DNA of 47,182 nt from assembly GCA_030680795.1 (NCBI GenBank), contig JAUXUL010000004.1:1-47182 (forward strand). Direction: 5' to 3'. The notes beneath the pieces were generated by a model. It made no database searches, was not told the DNA's origin, and saw nothing but the letters and a program-made list of their open reading frames with translations. The DNA is from Anaerolineales bacterium (lineage in GTDB: Bacteria > Chloroflexota > Anaerolineae > Anaerolineales > Villigracilaceae). Within the stretch, counting starts at the first letter, position 1. Each line of letters opens with the position of its first letter. This document shows, piece after piece, positions 33,637 through 41,445 of the stretch. The position numbers and the translations under genes are program-made.

Positions 33637-34386
33637 TTACTCGCTGACGTACACGCCTTCCGTCGCTTCGGCTTTTTCTTCAATTTCAGGAGTAACTTCA
33701 CCTTTGTAAATCCAAACCTTAATACCAATCTGACCATAGGTGGTTAACGCTTCGGTTGCGGCAAAATCCAGATTCGCGCGCAGAGTTTGCAAAGGTACAC
33801 GACCCTCACGCAGCCATACATCGCGGGACATTTCCGCTCCACCCAAACGACCGCCTACCAAAATCTTGATGCCTTCAGCGCCTTGCTTAATGGCTTGCTG
33901 AATGGCGCGCTTCATCGCCCGACGGTAAGCGATACGGCGGACAAGCTGGTCGGCAATATTCTTGGCAACCAGCATCGCATCTGTATCTGGGGAGGAAATT
34001 TCCTTAATATCCAATTCAACTTTTTTGCCCACCAGAGTTTCAAGCGCCTGGCGGATTTTCTTCACACCCTCGCCCTTGCGGCCGATCAATATGCCGGGCT
34101 TGGCAGTATGAATTGCAATGCGGACCTTGCCCGGTGTGCGCTCCACATCAATACGGGAAATGCCAGCCTTGCCATCTTTAACAGCATCCGGCATTTGCTT
34201 GCGAAGCCCGTGAACCTTCTCATTAGCAGAGGTTCCGCCTTTTGAGAATTTGCCAACCAGCAAATTGCGGATGGCAAAATCCTGGTGCAACTGCTGGCGA
34301 TATGTGCTTCCTTCAGCGAACCAGCGGCCGCCCCAGGGTTGGTTGATACCCAGACGAAAACCAACGGGATGTACTTTACGACCCAT
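33637..34386 (-). CDS. rpsC: Ribosomal protein S3
   Basis: A 249-residue 30S entry-tunnel protein. [20 protein letters not shown], the KH-domain GxxG as [20 protein letters not shown], and [10 protein letters not shown]-like [14 protein letters not shown] near the end are S3 hallmarks. A short acidic tail ([14 protein letters not shown]) is present. It follows rplV by 10 bases. Confidence 0.98.
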   Translation of the reverse strand: MGRKVHPVGFRLGINQPWGGRWFAEGSTYRQQLHQDFAIRNLLVGKFSKGGTSANEKVHGLRKQMPDAVKDGKAGISRIDVERTPGKVRIAIHTAKPGILIGRKGEGVKKIRQALETLVGKKVELDIKEISSPDTDAMLVAKNIADQLVRRIAYRRAMKRAIQQAIKQGAEGIKILVGGRLGGAEMSRDVWLREGRVPLQTLRANLDFAATEALTTYGQIGIKVWIYKGEVTPEIEEKAEATEGVYVSE

Positions 34387-34396
34387 AAAATTCTCC

Positions 34397-34738
34397 TTAA
34401 ACTCCGCGCTCGCGCAAAATAATAGTTACGTGTGAACTGCGGCGTAATATCGGTTTGAAACGACCACGAGCGCCGAAACGTCTCCACTTGCGAGTAGGGG
34501 CTTCGTCAGCAGTGATTTTTTCTACGTACAAATCATCGCGGCTCACACCGAAGTTCTCCTCGGCATTTGCCACCGCAGAAGCAACCAGTTTCTGCACAGG
34601 CGCTGCGGCGCGTTTATTAACAAAACGCAGAATCTCCATCGCTTCATTGGCGCTCTTGCCGCGCACCATATCAATTACGATGCGTACCTTCTGTGCAGAG
34701 AGGGAAAGATAGCGAATTTTTGCTTGAATGTCTTGCAT
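34397..34738 (-). CDS. rplV: Ribosomal protein L22
   Basis: A 113-residue 50S protein lining the exit tunnel. [20 protein letters not shown] and the C-terminal [20 protein letters not shown] are typical. It lies 11 bases after rpsS. Confidence 0.98.
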   Translation of the reverse strand: MQDIQAKIRYLSLSAQKVRIVIDMVRGKSANEAMEILRFVNKRAAAPVQKLVASAVANAEENFGVSRDDLYVEKITADEAPTRKWRRFGARGRFKPILRRSSHVTIILRERGV

Positions 34739-34749
34739 CTCACGATCTC

Positions 34750-35022
34750 CTACGCGGCTTTCTCGCTGGTTTGATGACCGCGGAATGTGCGGGTGGGGGC
34801 AAATTCTCCCAAACGATGACCGACCATGTTTTCGGTAATGTAGATCGGGACATGGCGGCGTCCATCATGAACCGCAATGGTGTGTCCTACCATCTGGGGG
34901 AAAATCACAGAAGGGCGGCTCCAAGTGCGGATAACCTTTTTTTCATTTTTCTGGTTCATGGCTTCAATACGCTTGAGCAATTTCGGCTCAATGTAAGGGC
35001 CTTTTTTCAATGATCGTGACAT
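34750..35022 (-). CDS. rpsS: Ribosomal protein S19
   Basis: A 90-residue 30S head protein. [20 protein letters not shown] and [20 protein letters not shown] with [13 protein letters not shown] are diagnostic. It lies 22 bases after rplB. Confidence 0.99.
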   Translation of the reverse strand: MSRSLKKGPYIEPKLLKRIEAMNQKNEKKVIRTWSRPSVIFPQMVGHTIAVHDGRRHVPIYITENMVGHRLGEFAPTRTFRGHQTSEKAA

Positions 35023-35044
35023 ATATGCGTACCTCGTCTAATTC

Positions 35045-35881
35045 TTAGCGGCTCGTCTTACTACGACGGCGCACAATGTACTGATCGGTCTGCTTGTTGC
35101 GGCGGGTCTTCTTACCGAGCGTGGGTTTGCCCCACGGACTCTTGGGACCTGCAAGACCGATTGGCTGGCGACCTTCACCACCACCATGAGGATGGTCGCG
35201 TGGACTCATCGCAGAACCGCGAACTGTAGGACGAATGCCCATGTGACGTTTGCGACCGGCTTTCCCTAGTTTAATGTTACCGTGATCAAGATTACCAACC
35301 TGACCAATCGTTGCGTAACAAACCTGATGAATGAGGCGAACTTCACCGGAGGGCATACGTACCTGGGCAAAATCGCCTTCTTTGGCGAGCAATTGTGCTG
35401 CTCCACCTGCGGAGCGAACGAGTTGCGCGCCCTTGCCCGCTTTCATTTCAATATTGTGGATCAAAGTACCGACCGGGATATTGCTAATTGGGAGGGCGTT
35501 GCCGGGCCGAATTTCAGCGTTAGGGCCAGATACAATGGTATCGCCAACCTTCAGTTCCAAAGGCGCAATAATATATCGTTTCTCGCCGTCTACATAAAAT
35601 AGAAGAGCAAGGCGAGCAGTACGATTTGGATCATACTCAACAGCGGCTACTTTCGCAGGGATACCATGTTTGTCGCGCTTGAAGTCAACAAGACGAATGA
35701 AGCGACGAGCACCACCACCACGATGTCGAACCGTAACGCGACCATGAACATTACGACCGCCATGTCTTGGTCTGGTCACCAATAAAGAACGCTCGGGCGT
35801 GCTTTTGGTTATTTCTTCAAAGGTATAGCCGGTCATACCGCGTGTGCCAGGCGTTACCGGTTTATATTTTTTTACTGCCAT
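35045..35881 (-). CDS. rplB: Ribosomal protein L2
   Basis: A 278-residue 50S protein near the peptidyl-transferase centre. [40 protein letters not shown] and the highly conserved [20 protein letters not shown] are present. Its start overlaps the last base of the rplW stop, indicating coupling. Confidence 0.99.
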   Translation of the reverse strand: MAVKKYKPVTPGTRGMTGYTFEEITKSTPERSLLVTRPRHGGRNVHGRVTVRHRGGGARRFIRLVDFKRDKHGIPAKVAAVEYDPNRTARLALLFYVDGEKRYIIAPLELKVGDTIVSGPNAEIRPGNALPISNIPVGTLIHNIEMKAGKGAQLVRSAGGAAQLLAKEGDFAQVRMPSGEVRLIHQVCYATIGQVGNLDHGNIKLGKAGRKRHMGIRPTVRGSAMSPRDHPHGGGEGRQPIGLAGPKSPWGKPTLGKKTRRNKQTDQYIVRRRSKTSR

Positions 35882-36186
35882 TACTGCACCCCTTCAAAGA
35901 TCTCGAGGGGCTTACTTCCCTCGGCTAGGGTCACAATGGCCTTTTTGAACGCAGGACGACGAACCAACATGCGACGGGCACGAGTACGGCGTCCGCGCTT
36001 TGCAGGCGCATTGAGAATATTTACGCGAGCCACGGTGACATCAAACAGTGTTTCAATTGCATCCTTCACCATGGTGCGAGTCGCTCCATCGGTGACAACA
36101 AAAACATACTGACCCAGTTTGCTGGATTGATAACTGGATTTCTCAGTTATCAACGGGCGGACGAGGACATTATATAAATTGGTCAT
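35881..36186 (-). CDS. rplW: Ribosomal protein L23
   Basis: A 101-residue exit-tunnel protein that docks trigger factor and [43 protein letters not shown] and [20 protein letters not shown] are the L23 pattern. It lies nine bases after rplD. Confidence 0.98.
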   Translation of the reverse strand: MTNLYNVLVRPLITEKSSYQSSKLGQYVFVVTDGATRTMVKDAIETLFDVTVARVNILNAPAKRGRRTRARRMLVRRPAFKKAIVTLAEGSKPLEIFEGVQ

Positions 36187-36195
36187 GTCTCTCTC

Positions 36196-36825
36196 CTATC
36201 CGAGGTGCGCTACAAGCGCATCAATTGTCTTGAGCGGCAAGACAACTTTGTCAAATTTAAGTATGTCACGCACATTTATGTAACTAGCGAGCAATACCTT
36301 GGCGCTCTCAATATTATCAGCAGAGCGCATGACAGTGTCATAGTTCTGGTCTTTGGCGGGCATCAACACCAACACAGATGATGTACCAATCAAATTTCCC
36401 AACATCTCAGCCATCAGGCGGGTCTTGGCTTCTTTAACATCGAATTCATCCACGACCACAATTCCGGCCTCGGCGGCTTTTACAGATAACGCAGATCGAA
36501 GTGCGGCCAACCGCATTTTTTTAGGCATGCGTTGTTCATAACTGCGGGGATGGGGGGTATGAATACGACCACCACCAACCCATTGCGCCGCACGTGTGGA
36601 CCCTTGGCGGGCTCGGCCTGTCCCTTTCTGTTTCCACGGCTTTCGGCCACCGCCTGCAACTTCAGAACGTACTTTTGTCTCATGCGTACCGAGACGTGCG
36701 TTCGCCATCTGGCGGGTATAAGCCTGATGCATCAGGTCAACATTAACAGGGGCTTCGAACAATTTCGCGGGCAATTCGATCTCGCGAACTTTCTTACCCT
36801 TCAAATTAAGAACATCTACTTTCAT
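36196..36825 (-). CDS. rplD: Ribosomal protein L4
   Basis: A 209-residue 50S protein with a tunnel loop. The loop region RSEVAGGGRKPWKQKGTGRA and RQGSTRAAQWVGGGRIHTPH is the signature. In E. coli L4 represses the S10 operon by attenuation; no such leader is visible here. It lies 29 bases after rplC. Confidence 0.98.
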   Translation of the reverse strand: MKVDVLNLKGKKVREIELPAKLFEAPVNVDLMHQAYTRQMANARLGTHETKVRSEVAGGGRKPWKQKGTGRARQGSTRAAQWVGGGRIHTPHPRSYEQRMPKKMRLAALRSALSVKAAEAGIVVVDEFDVKEAKTRLMAEMLGNLIGTSSVLVLMPAKDQNYDTVMRSADNIESAKVLLASYINVRDILKFDKVVLPLKTIDALVAHLG

Positions 36826-36854
36826 GGTTAATACGGCTCCCGTTTCCTGCGCGC

Positions 36855-37487
36855 TTATTGCTTGCGCGCTTCCTTAATCATGACGAGACTACCCTTGCCA
36901 CCGGGAACAGCGCCATTAATAGCAATCAGGTTACGTTCCGCATCCACCATGACAATTTTGATATTCTGAGCAGTGACTCGATCCACGCCCATATGACCAG
37001 AACTACGCGCGCCTTTATAGACCCGGCCTGGTGTGGTACCCGATCCGCGAGAACCGGGCGCACGATTGCGGTCAGATGTACCGTGTGTGGCATTCATACC
37101 ATGGAAGTGGTAGCGTTTTACGACACCGGCAAAGCCCTTGCCTTTGCTAACACCGATCACATCCACACGCTCGCCAACTATAAAAGCATCGCCGACTGTT
37201 ACTTTATCACCGATCTTTAATCCGTGGTCCTTGGCGCGAAATTCACGCAGGAAACGCATAGGGGAAATCTCACTGGCTTTCAAGTGACCCAATTGACCGC
37301 CAGTAAGGCGTTTGGGATTCGCTTCGCCAAAACCCAGTTGCACCGATGAATAACCTTCCTTTTCGGGCATACGAATCTGGGTAACAAAACATGGCCCAGC
37401 TTCGATGAGTGTTACCGGATAGGCAACGCCTTGTTCATCGAAGATCTGGGTCATGCCAATCTTCTTTCCTATTAGCCCTTTCAACAT
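36855..37487 (-). CDS. rplC: Ribosomal protein L3
   Basis: A 210-residue 50S protein reaching the peptidyl-transferase centre. MLKGLIGKKIGMTQIFDEQG, KGKGFAGVVKRYHFHGMNAT and the GxxGxxTTPGRVYKGARSSG region are typical. ATG 37487 has GGAG ten bases upstream; a TTG at 37493 is rejected. Confidence 0.98.
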   Translation of the reverse strand: MLKGLIGKKIGMTQIFDEQGVAYPVTLIEAGPCFVTQIRMPEKEGYSSVQLGFGEANPKRLTGGQLGHLKASEISPMRFLREFRAKDHGLKIGDKVTVGDAFIVGERVDVIGVSKGKGFAGVVKRYHFHGMNATHGTSDRNRAPGSRGSGTTPGRVYKGARSSGHMGVDRVTAQNIKIVMVDAERNLIAINGAVPGGKGSLVMIKEARKQ

Positions 37488-37502
37488 AATCAATTTTCTC
37501 CT

Positions 37503-37661
37503 TCAGAAGATATTGACGAGACTGCCAGCCGGGGCATCGGCCGCATCATCTCCGTGCAGCGCAGTCAGAAAGTCTGGTGCGAAGCGGTTGTGTCGGTTCC
37601 ACAACACAGACCTGCTCTTGCGCTGTCTCAAATAAACCGCAACGTTTTCGCGGTTACTCAT
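37503..37661 (-). CDS. Unannotated 52-residue basic protein between S10 and L3 genes
   Basis: An ATG-started frame fills the unusually long 177-base rpsJ-rplC gap: it starts three bases after the rpsJ stop and ends 15 bases before rplC, directly ahead of the rplC ribosome binding site. It reads MSNRENVAVYLRQRKSRSVL, WNRHNRFAPDFLTALHGDDA, ADAPAGSLVNIF. The first 30 residues are strongly basic (R/K/H-rich, two aromatic patches), the last 20 acidic to neutral. No signal peptide or cysteine is seen. I do not recognise the family. The tight packing argues for a real gene, a small ribosome-associated protein or a leader peptide controlling rplC. A weak GAG lies upstream of the ATG; coupling from rpsJ is likely. 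Confidence 0.6.
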   Translation of the reverse strand: MSNRENVAVYLRQRKSRSVLWNRHNRFAPDFLTALHGDDAADAPAGSLVNIF

Positions 37662-37664
37662 AAA

Positions 37665-37973
37665 TTAAATTTTAATCTCGATATCAACACCGGCGGGCAA
37701 GTTCAAACGCATCAACATATCAATAGTCTTTGAATCCGGGTCAAGAACATCTATCAAGCGGTTATGTGTGCGAATCTCAAAGTGCTCGTGAGAGTCTTTG
37801 TCAATAAATGCAGAGCGACGTATTGTAAAGCGTTCCTTCTTGCTTGGCAAGGGGACAGGCCCAACTACATGGGCTCCGGTGCGCTCTGCGGTTTCGACAA
37901 TCCGCTTTGCAGACTGGTCAAGAACGCGATGATCATACGCTTTAAGTCGGATACGAATTTTTTGTTTTGCCAT
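37665..37973 (-). CDS. rpsJ: Ribosomal protein S10
   Basis: A 102-residue 30S protein, also NusE in transcription antitermination. [40 protein letters not shown] and [18 protein letters not shown] are diagnostic. Two ATG codons are adjacent (37976, 37973); the second matches the family start [11 protein letters not shown]. It lies 11 bases after tuf. Confidence 0.98.
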   Translation of the reverse strand: MAKQKIRIRLKAYDHRVLDQSAKRIVETAERTGAHVVGPVPLPSKKERFTIRRSAFIDKDSHEHFEIRTHNRLIDVLDPDSKTIDMLMRLNLPAGVDIEIKI

Positions 37974-37984
37974 CATATCTCACT

Positions 37985-39184
37985 TTACTCGCTGATCTTG
38001 GTCACGACACCCGCGCCGACGGTCAGACCGCCTTCACGAATGGCGAACTTGGAACCCTGCTCAAGAGCCACAGGCACGATCAACTCAACTGTCAAGTTCA
38101 CATTGTCGCCGGGCATGACCATTTCCACGCCTTCAGGCAGGGTAATATCACCCGTCACATCCATCGTGCGTATGTAGAACTGCGGACGATAGCCGCTGAA
38201 GAAGGCTTTGTGTCGTCCGCCTTCTTCCTTCTTCAACACGTACACTTCCGCAAGAAATTTCTTGTGCGGCGTGATCGACTTCGGCTTGGCAAGCACTTGC
38301 CCGCGCTCGACATCTTCGCGCTCGATACCACGCAGCAGCAAACCAACGTTATCGCCTGCCATACCTTCATCCAACTGCTTGTGGAACATCTCCACACCCG
38401 TCACAACTGAATTCCTGGTTTCGCGCAACCCGATAATCTCGATCGGCTCACCGATCTTGATGATCCCGCGGTCAATCCGTCCGGTCACAACTGTACCACG
38501 TCCCTTGATCGAGAACACGTCTTCCACTGACATCATGAAGGGCTTGTCTGTTTCGCGCTTCGGTTCGGGGATGTATTCGTCCACCACACGCAGTAATTCC
38601 TTGATGCAGGCATATTCGGGCGCATCCTTGTCCGTGCTGGCGCTTTCCAGTGCCTTCTTGGCAGAGCCGCGCACGATCGGGGTGGTCTCGCCCGGAAAAC
38701 CGTAGCTGGTCAGCAGTTCGCGCAATTCGAGCTCAACCAGTTCGAGCAGTTCGGGATCATCCATCATGTCCACTTTGTTCAGGAAGACGACGATGGATGG
38801 TACTTCCACCTGACGAGCGAGCAAAACGTGCTCGCGGGTCTGAGGCATGGGACCATCCGGAGCAGCTACCACTAGAATCGCGCCGTCCACCTGAGCTGCA
38901 CCCGTGATCATGTTCTTGATGTAGTCACGGTGACCGGGCATATCCACATGCGCGTAATGACGCTTGTCGGTTTGATATTCCACGTGCGCGATGTTGATCG
39001 TGATCCCGCGCGCTTTTTCTTCCGGCGCATTGTCGATGCTATCGTATGCGCGAAAATCCGCCTGACCCGAGAAGCCGGCTACTTTCGTTATGGCCGCTGT
39101 CAGCGTGGTCTTGCCGTGGTCGATGTGTCCCATGGTCCCCACGTTCAGATGCGGCTTGCTTCTGTCAAATTTTGCCTTCGCCAT
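37985..39184 (-). CDS. tuf: Elongation factor Tu
   Basis: A 399-residue GTPase that delivers aminoacyl-tRNA to the ribosome. G1 is GHIDHGKT, G3 is DMPGHRDY (with Arg after His, a form I associate with Chloroflexota), G4 NKVDM, G5 RGSAKKAL. Domain II and III landmarks [20 protein letters not shown] and [16 protein letters not shown] are present. ATG 39184 has GGAG seven bases upstream; a TTG at 39190 is rejected. It lies 47 bases after tRNA-Thr(GGU) with no terminator between. Confidence 0.98.
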   Translation of the reverse strand: MAKAKFDRSKPHLNVGTMGHIDHGKTTLTAAITKVAGFSGQADFRAYDSIDNAPEEKARGITINIAHVEYQTDKRHYAHVDMPGHRDYIKNMITGAAQVDGAILVVAAPDGPMPQTREHVLLARQVEVPSIVVFLNKVDMMDDPELLELVELELRELLTSYGFPGETTPIVRGSAKKALESASTDKDAPEYACIKELLRVVDEYIPEPKRETDKPFMMSVEDVFSIKGRGTVVTGRIDRGIIKIGEPIEIIGLRETRNSVVTGVEMFHKQLDEGMAGDNVGLLLRGIEREDVERGQVLAKPKSITPHKKFLAEVYVLKKEEGGRHKAFFSGYRPQFYIRTMDVTGDITLPEGVEMVMPGDNVNLTVELIVPVALEQGSKFAIREGGLTVGAGVVTKISE

Positions 39185-39231
39185 TATCAAACTCCTTTTT
39201 TATATTAGACAAGAATGCTTTTCAGCAACTG

Positions 39232-39304
39232 AGCCCTCAACGAGATTTGAACTCGTGACCTCACCCTTACCAAGGGTGTGCTCTGCCAACTGAGCTATGA
39301 GGGC
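39232..39304 (-). tRNA. tRNA-Thr (anticodon GGT)
   Basis: A full 73-base cloverleaf: acceptor GCCCTCA/TGAGGGC, D arm GCTC/GAGC, anticodon stem CACCC/GGGTG with loop TTGGTAA, T arm ACGAG-TTCAAAT-CTCGT. CCA is not encoded. It decodes ACC/ACU. Confidence 0.97.
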
Positions 39305-39332
39305 TTAACGTGCTGTTTCCCAAAACTGGGAG

Positions 39333-39415
39333 TGGGCAGTGAAGGATTCGAACCTCCGAAGTCTTCTGACAACTGATTTACAGTCAGTCCCCTTTGGCCA
39401 CTTGGGTAACTGCCC
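39333..39415 (-). tRNA. tRNA-Tyr (anticodon GTA)
   Basis: An 83-base class II tRNA with a long variable arm. Acceptor GGGCAGT/ACTGCCC, anticodon stem ACTGA/TCAGT with loop CTGTAAA, T loop TTCGAAT. CCA is not encoded. Confidence 0.97.
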
Positions 39416-39471
39416 ATGATAAATTGTTAATGCTGATCACCAACCGATAGTCCTTCAATCAGCGATCACAG

Positions 39472-39544
39472 AGCCGACGACGAGAATCGAACTCGTAACC
39501 TCCCGCTTACAAGGCGGGTGCTCTGCCGATTGAGCTACGTCGGC
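39472..39544 (-). tRNA. tRNA-Thr (anticodon TGT)
   Basis: A 73-base cloverleaf: acceptor GCCGACG/CGTCGGC, anticodon stem CCCGC/GCGGG with loop CTTGTAA, T arm ACGAG-TTCGATT-CTCGT. CCA is not encoded. It is the first gene after the promoter at 39563-39590. Confidence 0.97.
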
Positions 39545-39562
39545 AAGGGATTAAGCAGAACG

Positions 39563-39590
39563 ATTATACCAAAACAACTCGCATCGTCAA
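39563..39590 (-). promoter_or_regulatory. Promoter of the tRNA-tuf-ribosomal transcription unit
   Basis: On the minus strand TTGACG (39585-39590) and a perfect TATAAT (39563-39568) lie 16 bases apart. Transcription would start roughly 12 bases before the mature tRNA-Thr(UGU) end. It is the only clear promoter seen ahead of tuf and the S10 genes. Confidence 0.85.
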
Positions 39591-39638
39591 GATAAATTCG
39601 CAATTATGGATTTATTGTGAAAATCAGGAAACTGCCTC

Positions 39639-39667
39639 TTGACATTCAAAACCAGAGAGGTTATTAT
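39639..39667 (+). promoter_or_regulatory. Promoter of the FtsK/HerA-like ATPase gene
   Basis: TTGACA (39639-39644) and TATTAT (39662-39667) are separated by 17 bases on the plus strand. The predicted start point falls inside the adjoining palindrome, giving a leader of roughly a dozen bases. Confidence 0.8.
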
Positions 39668-39685
39668 TAGAACAGGTGTTCTAAT
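39666..39685. promoter_or_regulatory. SOS-box-like palindrome abutting the ATPase start codon
   Basis: ATTAGAACAGGTGTTCTAAT has exact 9-base arms around GG. Its core GAAC-AGGT-GTTC fits the GAAC-N4-GTTC LexA site of Gram-positive-type SOS systems, including the purine/pyrimidine preference of the central four bases. It overlaps the -10 box and ends at the ATG; AGGTG inside it may also serve as ribosome binding site. Confidence 0.6.
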
Positions 39686-40552
39686 ATGGATATAACAAAC
39701 CGCTTCGCCATGATGGTTGACGTATTAGCAGAAATTGCTCAGGAGGAGCAGGCGCATTCCCATTCCGGGACGCCACAATCTCCGCCCTTACCTAGTTTGC
39801 CAACTTTGAAATCCGTCCTCGCTGATGCCTCTCCACTTCCGCATGAAACGCTTTTCCTCGGCCTGGCCGAAGACGGCTTGCCTGTTCTGTTGAATCTATT
39901 GGACCCGATCCCCGGCCCGATCCTTATCACCGGCGACCAGGCCAGCGGCAAGACCACCCTCCTGCAAACCATCGCGCGCGCAGCAGACTTGCTCCATTCA
40001 CCCTCCGCTGTGCAATACGGTGTCATCACACCCCATCCAAATGAGTGGAAGAATTTTCATCGCAATCAAAACAACGTCGGGATTTATCTCACACAAGACG
40101 ACAACGCTGAAGAGCTTTTACATTCCCTGGTTACATGGGCGCATAACAACAAAGGTGAGCAGAAGTCCATCCTGCTATTGATTGACGATGTTGAAGCCGT
40201 TACTAACTTGAAACAACAAGCCGAGCAAAATTTACGCTGGCTGCTCCTGCGCGGCCCCGCCCGCCGCGTATGGCCCATCGTCACCTTGAATACAACTCGC
40301 GCACAAAGCATGAAAACATGGCTGGAATTCTTCCGCACACGCTTGTTTGGTTACATTGAAAATCCAGATGAAGCAAATTTTGTCACTGGCTGTTCGAACC
40401 ACACACTAAATCACTTGAGTGCAGGTTCGCAATTTTCCATGCGCGAAGGAAATAAATTAGTAAATTTTCTGGCTCCAACCATTGATTACTCACCTTACAC
40501 ACCCAAGCATGATTCCCTGAGCGACAGCGAAGGGTCTTTGAGACAATCGTAG
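39686..40552 (+). CDS. FtsK/HerA-like P-loop ATPase
   Basis: A 288-residue soluble protein. Residues 1-25 are helical; 54-75 (TLFLGLAEDGLPVLLNLLDP) resemble the strand pair preceding the P-loop in FtsK/SpoIIIE/EssC-type ATPases. Walker A is GDQASGKTT (83-91) and Walker B SILLLIDDVE (161-170). RGPARRVWPIVTLNT has an arginine pair as in a sensor or finger region. No transmembrane or DNA-binding domain is visible. The last 13 residues (after YTPKHDS) come from a dispersed repeat. It starts right after an SOS-box-like palindrome, so expression on DNA damage is suspected. Function unknown; DNA or protein translocation by a small standalone motor is a reasonable guess. Confidence 0.7.
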   Translation: MDITNRFAMMVDVLAEIAQEEQAHSHSGTPQSPPLPSLPTLKSVLADASPLPHETLFLGLAEDGLPVLLNLLDPIPGPILITGDQASGKTTLLQTIARAADLLHSPSAVQYGVITPHPNEWKNFHRNQNNVGIYLTQDDNAEELLHSLVTWAHNNKGEQKSILLLIDDVEAVTNLKQQAEQNLRWLLLRGPARRVWPIVTLNTTRAQSMKTWLEFFRTRLFGYIENPDEANFVTGCSNHTLNHLSAGSQFSMREGNKLVNFLAPTIDYSPYTPKHDSLSDSEGSLRQS

Positions 40553-40573
40553 AGATGCTTCGCTATCGCTCAG
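40517..40573. repeat. Inverted repeat covering the ATPase gene end
   Basis: CTGAGCGACAGCGAAG (40517-40532) and CTTCGCTATCGCTCAG (40558-40573) are complementary at 15 of 16 positions. The left arm lies inside the coding sequence and supplies its last codons; the right arm follows the stop. AGAGATGCTTCGCT-type sequence of this kind looks like a dispersed genomic repeat. Confidence 0.75.
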
Positions 40574-40623
40574 CATGACATCGCTTAAGGTGAGTTAATT
40601 AGTTCATAAGAAAGGAAAATCTC

Positions 40624-40860
40624 ATGCACACTGGAATGTTATGGTTTGACAACGACCCGCGTACAACCTTGAGCGTAAAAATCCAAAAAGCAATGGATTA
40701 TTACAGCAAAAAATTCGGACGTATACCCAACCTATGTCTGGTTCATCCAAGCATGTTGGAAAGCGGCCAAAAGCAATTTGAATTGGGAAATATAGCCATT
40801 CGTCCCTATCGGCCTGTTATGCCCGGCCACCTTTGGATTGGGGTTGAGGACCAGAAATAA
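40624..40860 (+). CDS. Small hypothetical protein linked to the ATPase gene
   Basis: A 78-residue protein, MHTGMLWFDNDPRTTLSVKI then QKAMDYYSKKFGRIPNLCLV and HPSMLESGQKQ, ending RPYRPVMPGHLWIGVEDQK. The regular helix (KIQKAMDYYSKKFG), the N-terminal strand LWFDND and the C-terminal HLWIGVE suggest a compact alpha/beta fold. No catalytic motif is recognised. AAGGAAAA precedes the ATG. It lies 71 bases after the ATPase gene in the same direction, with no promoter or terminator seen between them, so one transcript from the SOS-like promoter is likely. Confidence 0.7.
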   Translation: MHTGMLWFDNDPRTTLSVKIQKAMDYYSKKFGRIPNLCLVHPSMLESGQKQFELGNIAIRPYRPVMPGHLWIGVEDQK

Positions 40861-40878
40861 AATTTAAGCGATGATAAT

Positions 40879-41247
40879 CTATTCGCCCATCGCAATCACA
40901 AAAGCCACCGCTTGGCCTTCAGTATGACTCAAACTGACTGACCAGTTCGACAACCCCAGTTGATTGGCAAGTCTCTCCGCCTCCCCATGCAATATCAAAT
41001 ACGGCGCTTTATTTTCACCTGACCTGATTTCAATATCCAGCCAACTGACAATCCCTATGCCGCAACCCAATGCTTTCGCGGTCGCTTCCTTGGCCGCAAA
41101 CCTCGCCGCAAAGGAGGCAACTTGTCCGCCACAATCACACTGTTCTGCCTCTGTAAAAACACGCGCAACAAAACGCTCCCCATGACGCTCCAGCGCTTCA
41201 CGAATACGGGCAATCTCAATCAGGTCAACGCCTGTGGCTAGTTTCAT
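40879..41247 (-). CDS. acpS: Holo-[acyl-carrier-protein] synthase
   Basis: A 122-residue enzyme that transfers 4'-phosphopantetheine from CoA to acyl carrier protein. The magnesium ligands are D8 (GVDLIEIARI) and E54 (FAAKEATAKALG), and SVSLSHTEGQAVAFVIA closes the fold. Length is normal for AcpS. The ATG at 41247 lacks a clear ribosome binding site. It stands downstream of the M16 peptidase pair but is separated from it by a repeat element. Confidence 0.96.
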   Translation of the reverse strand: MKLATGVDLIEIARIREALERHGERFVARVFTEAEQCDCGGQVASFAARFAAKEATAKALGCGIGIVSWLDIEIRSGENKAPYLILHGEAERLANQLGLSNWSVSLSHTEGQAVAFVIAMGE

Positions 41248-41279
41248 GGGAGGTGCTTTGCTTCGCTACTAAGAAACAA

Positions 41280-41380
41280 ATGTCGTTGCGAGGAGCGAAC
41301 GATAGTGAGCGACGAAGCAATCTCCTCGTCGTGTTGGGAATTGCTTCGGGCGAAAAACAAGAACGCCCTCGCAACGACAT
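41280..41380. mobile_element. MITE/REP-like palindromic element
   Basis: A 101-base element bounded by exact 14-bp inverted arms ATGTCGTTGCGAGG (41280-41293) and CCTCGCAACGACAT (41367-41380), with a second inner pair GAAGCAAT (41314-41321)/ATTGCTTC (41340-41347). It carries no gene and fills the gap between acpS and the peptidase genes. The nested symmetry and lack of coding capacity fit a non-autonomous dispersed repeat. Confidence 0.75.
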
Positions 41381-41445
41381 GGCTCTTTTGTTTCTTCTCC
41401 TTTGAACAGCGACGTTCTTTCGCTATGGTTTTACTCAGCATAACA

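Noticed and set aside
20873-39184. CRISPR array or prophage within the ribosomal block
   Set aside because: No evenly spaced repeats or phage-like genes are present; all gaps are short and explained by palindromes or promoters.
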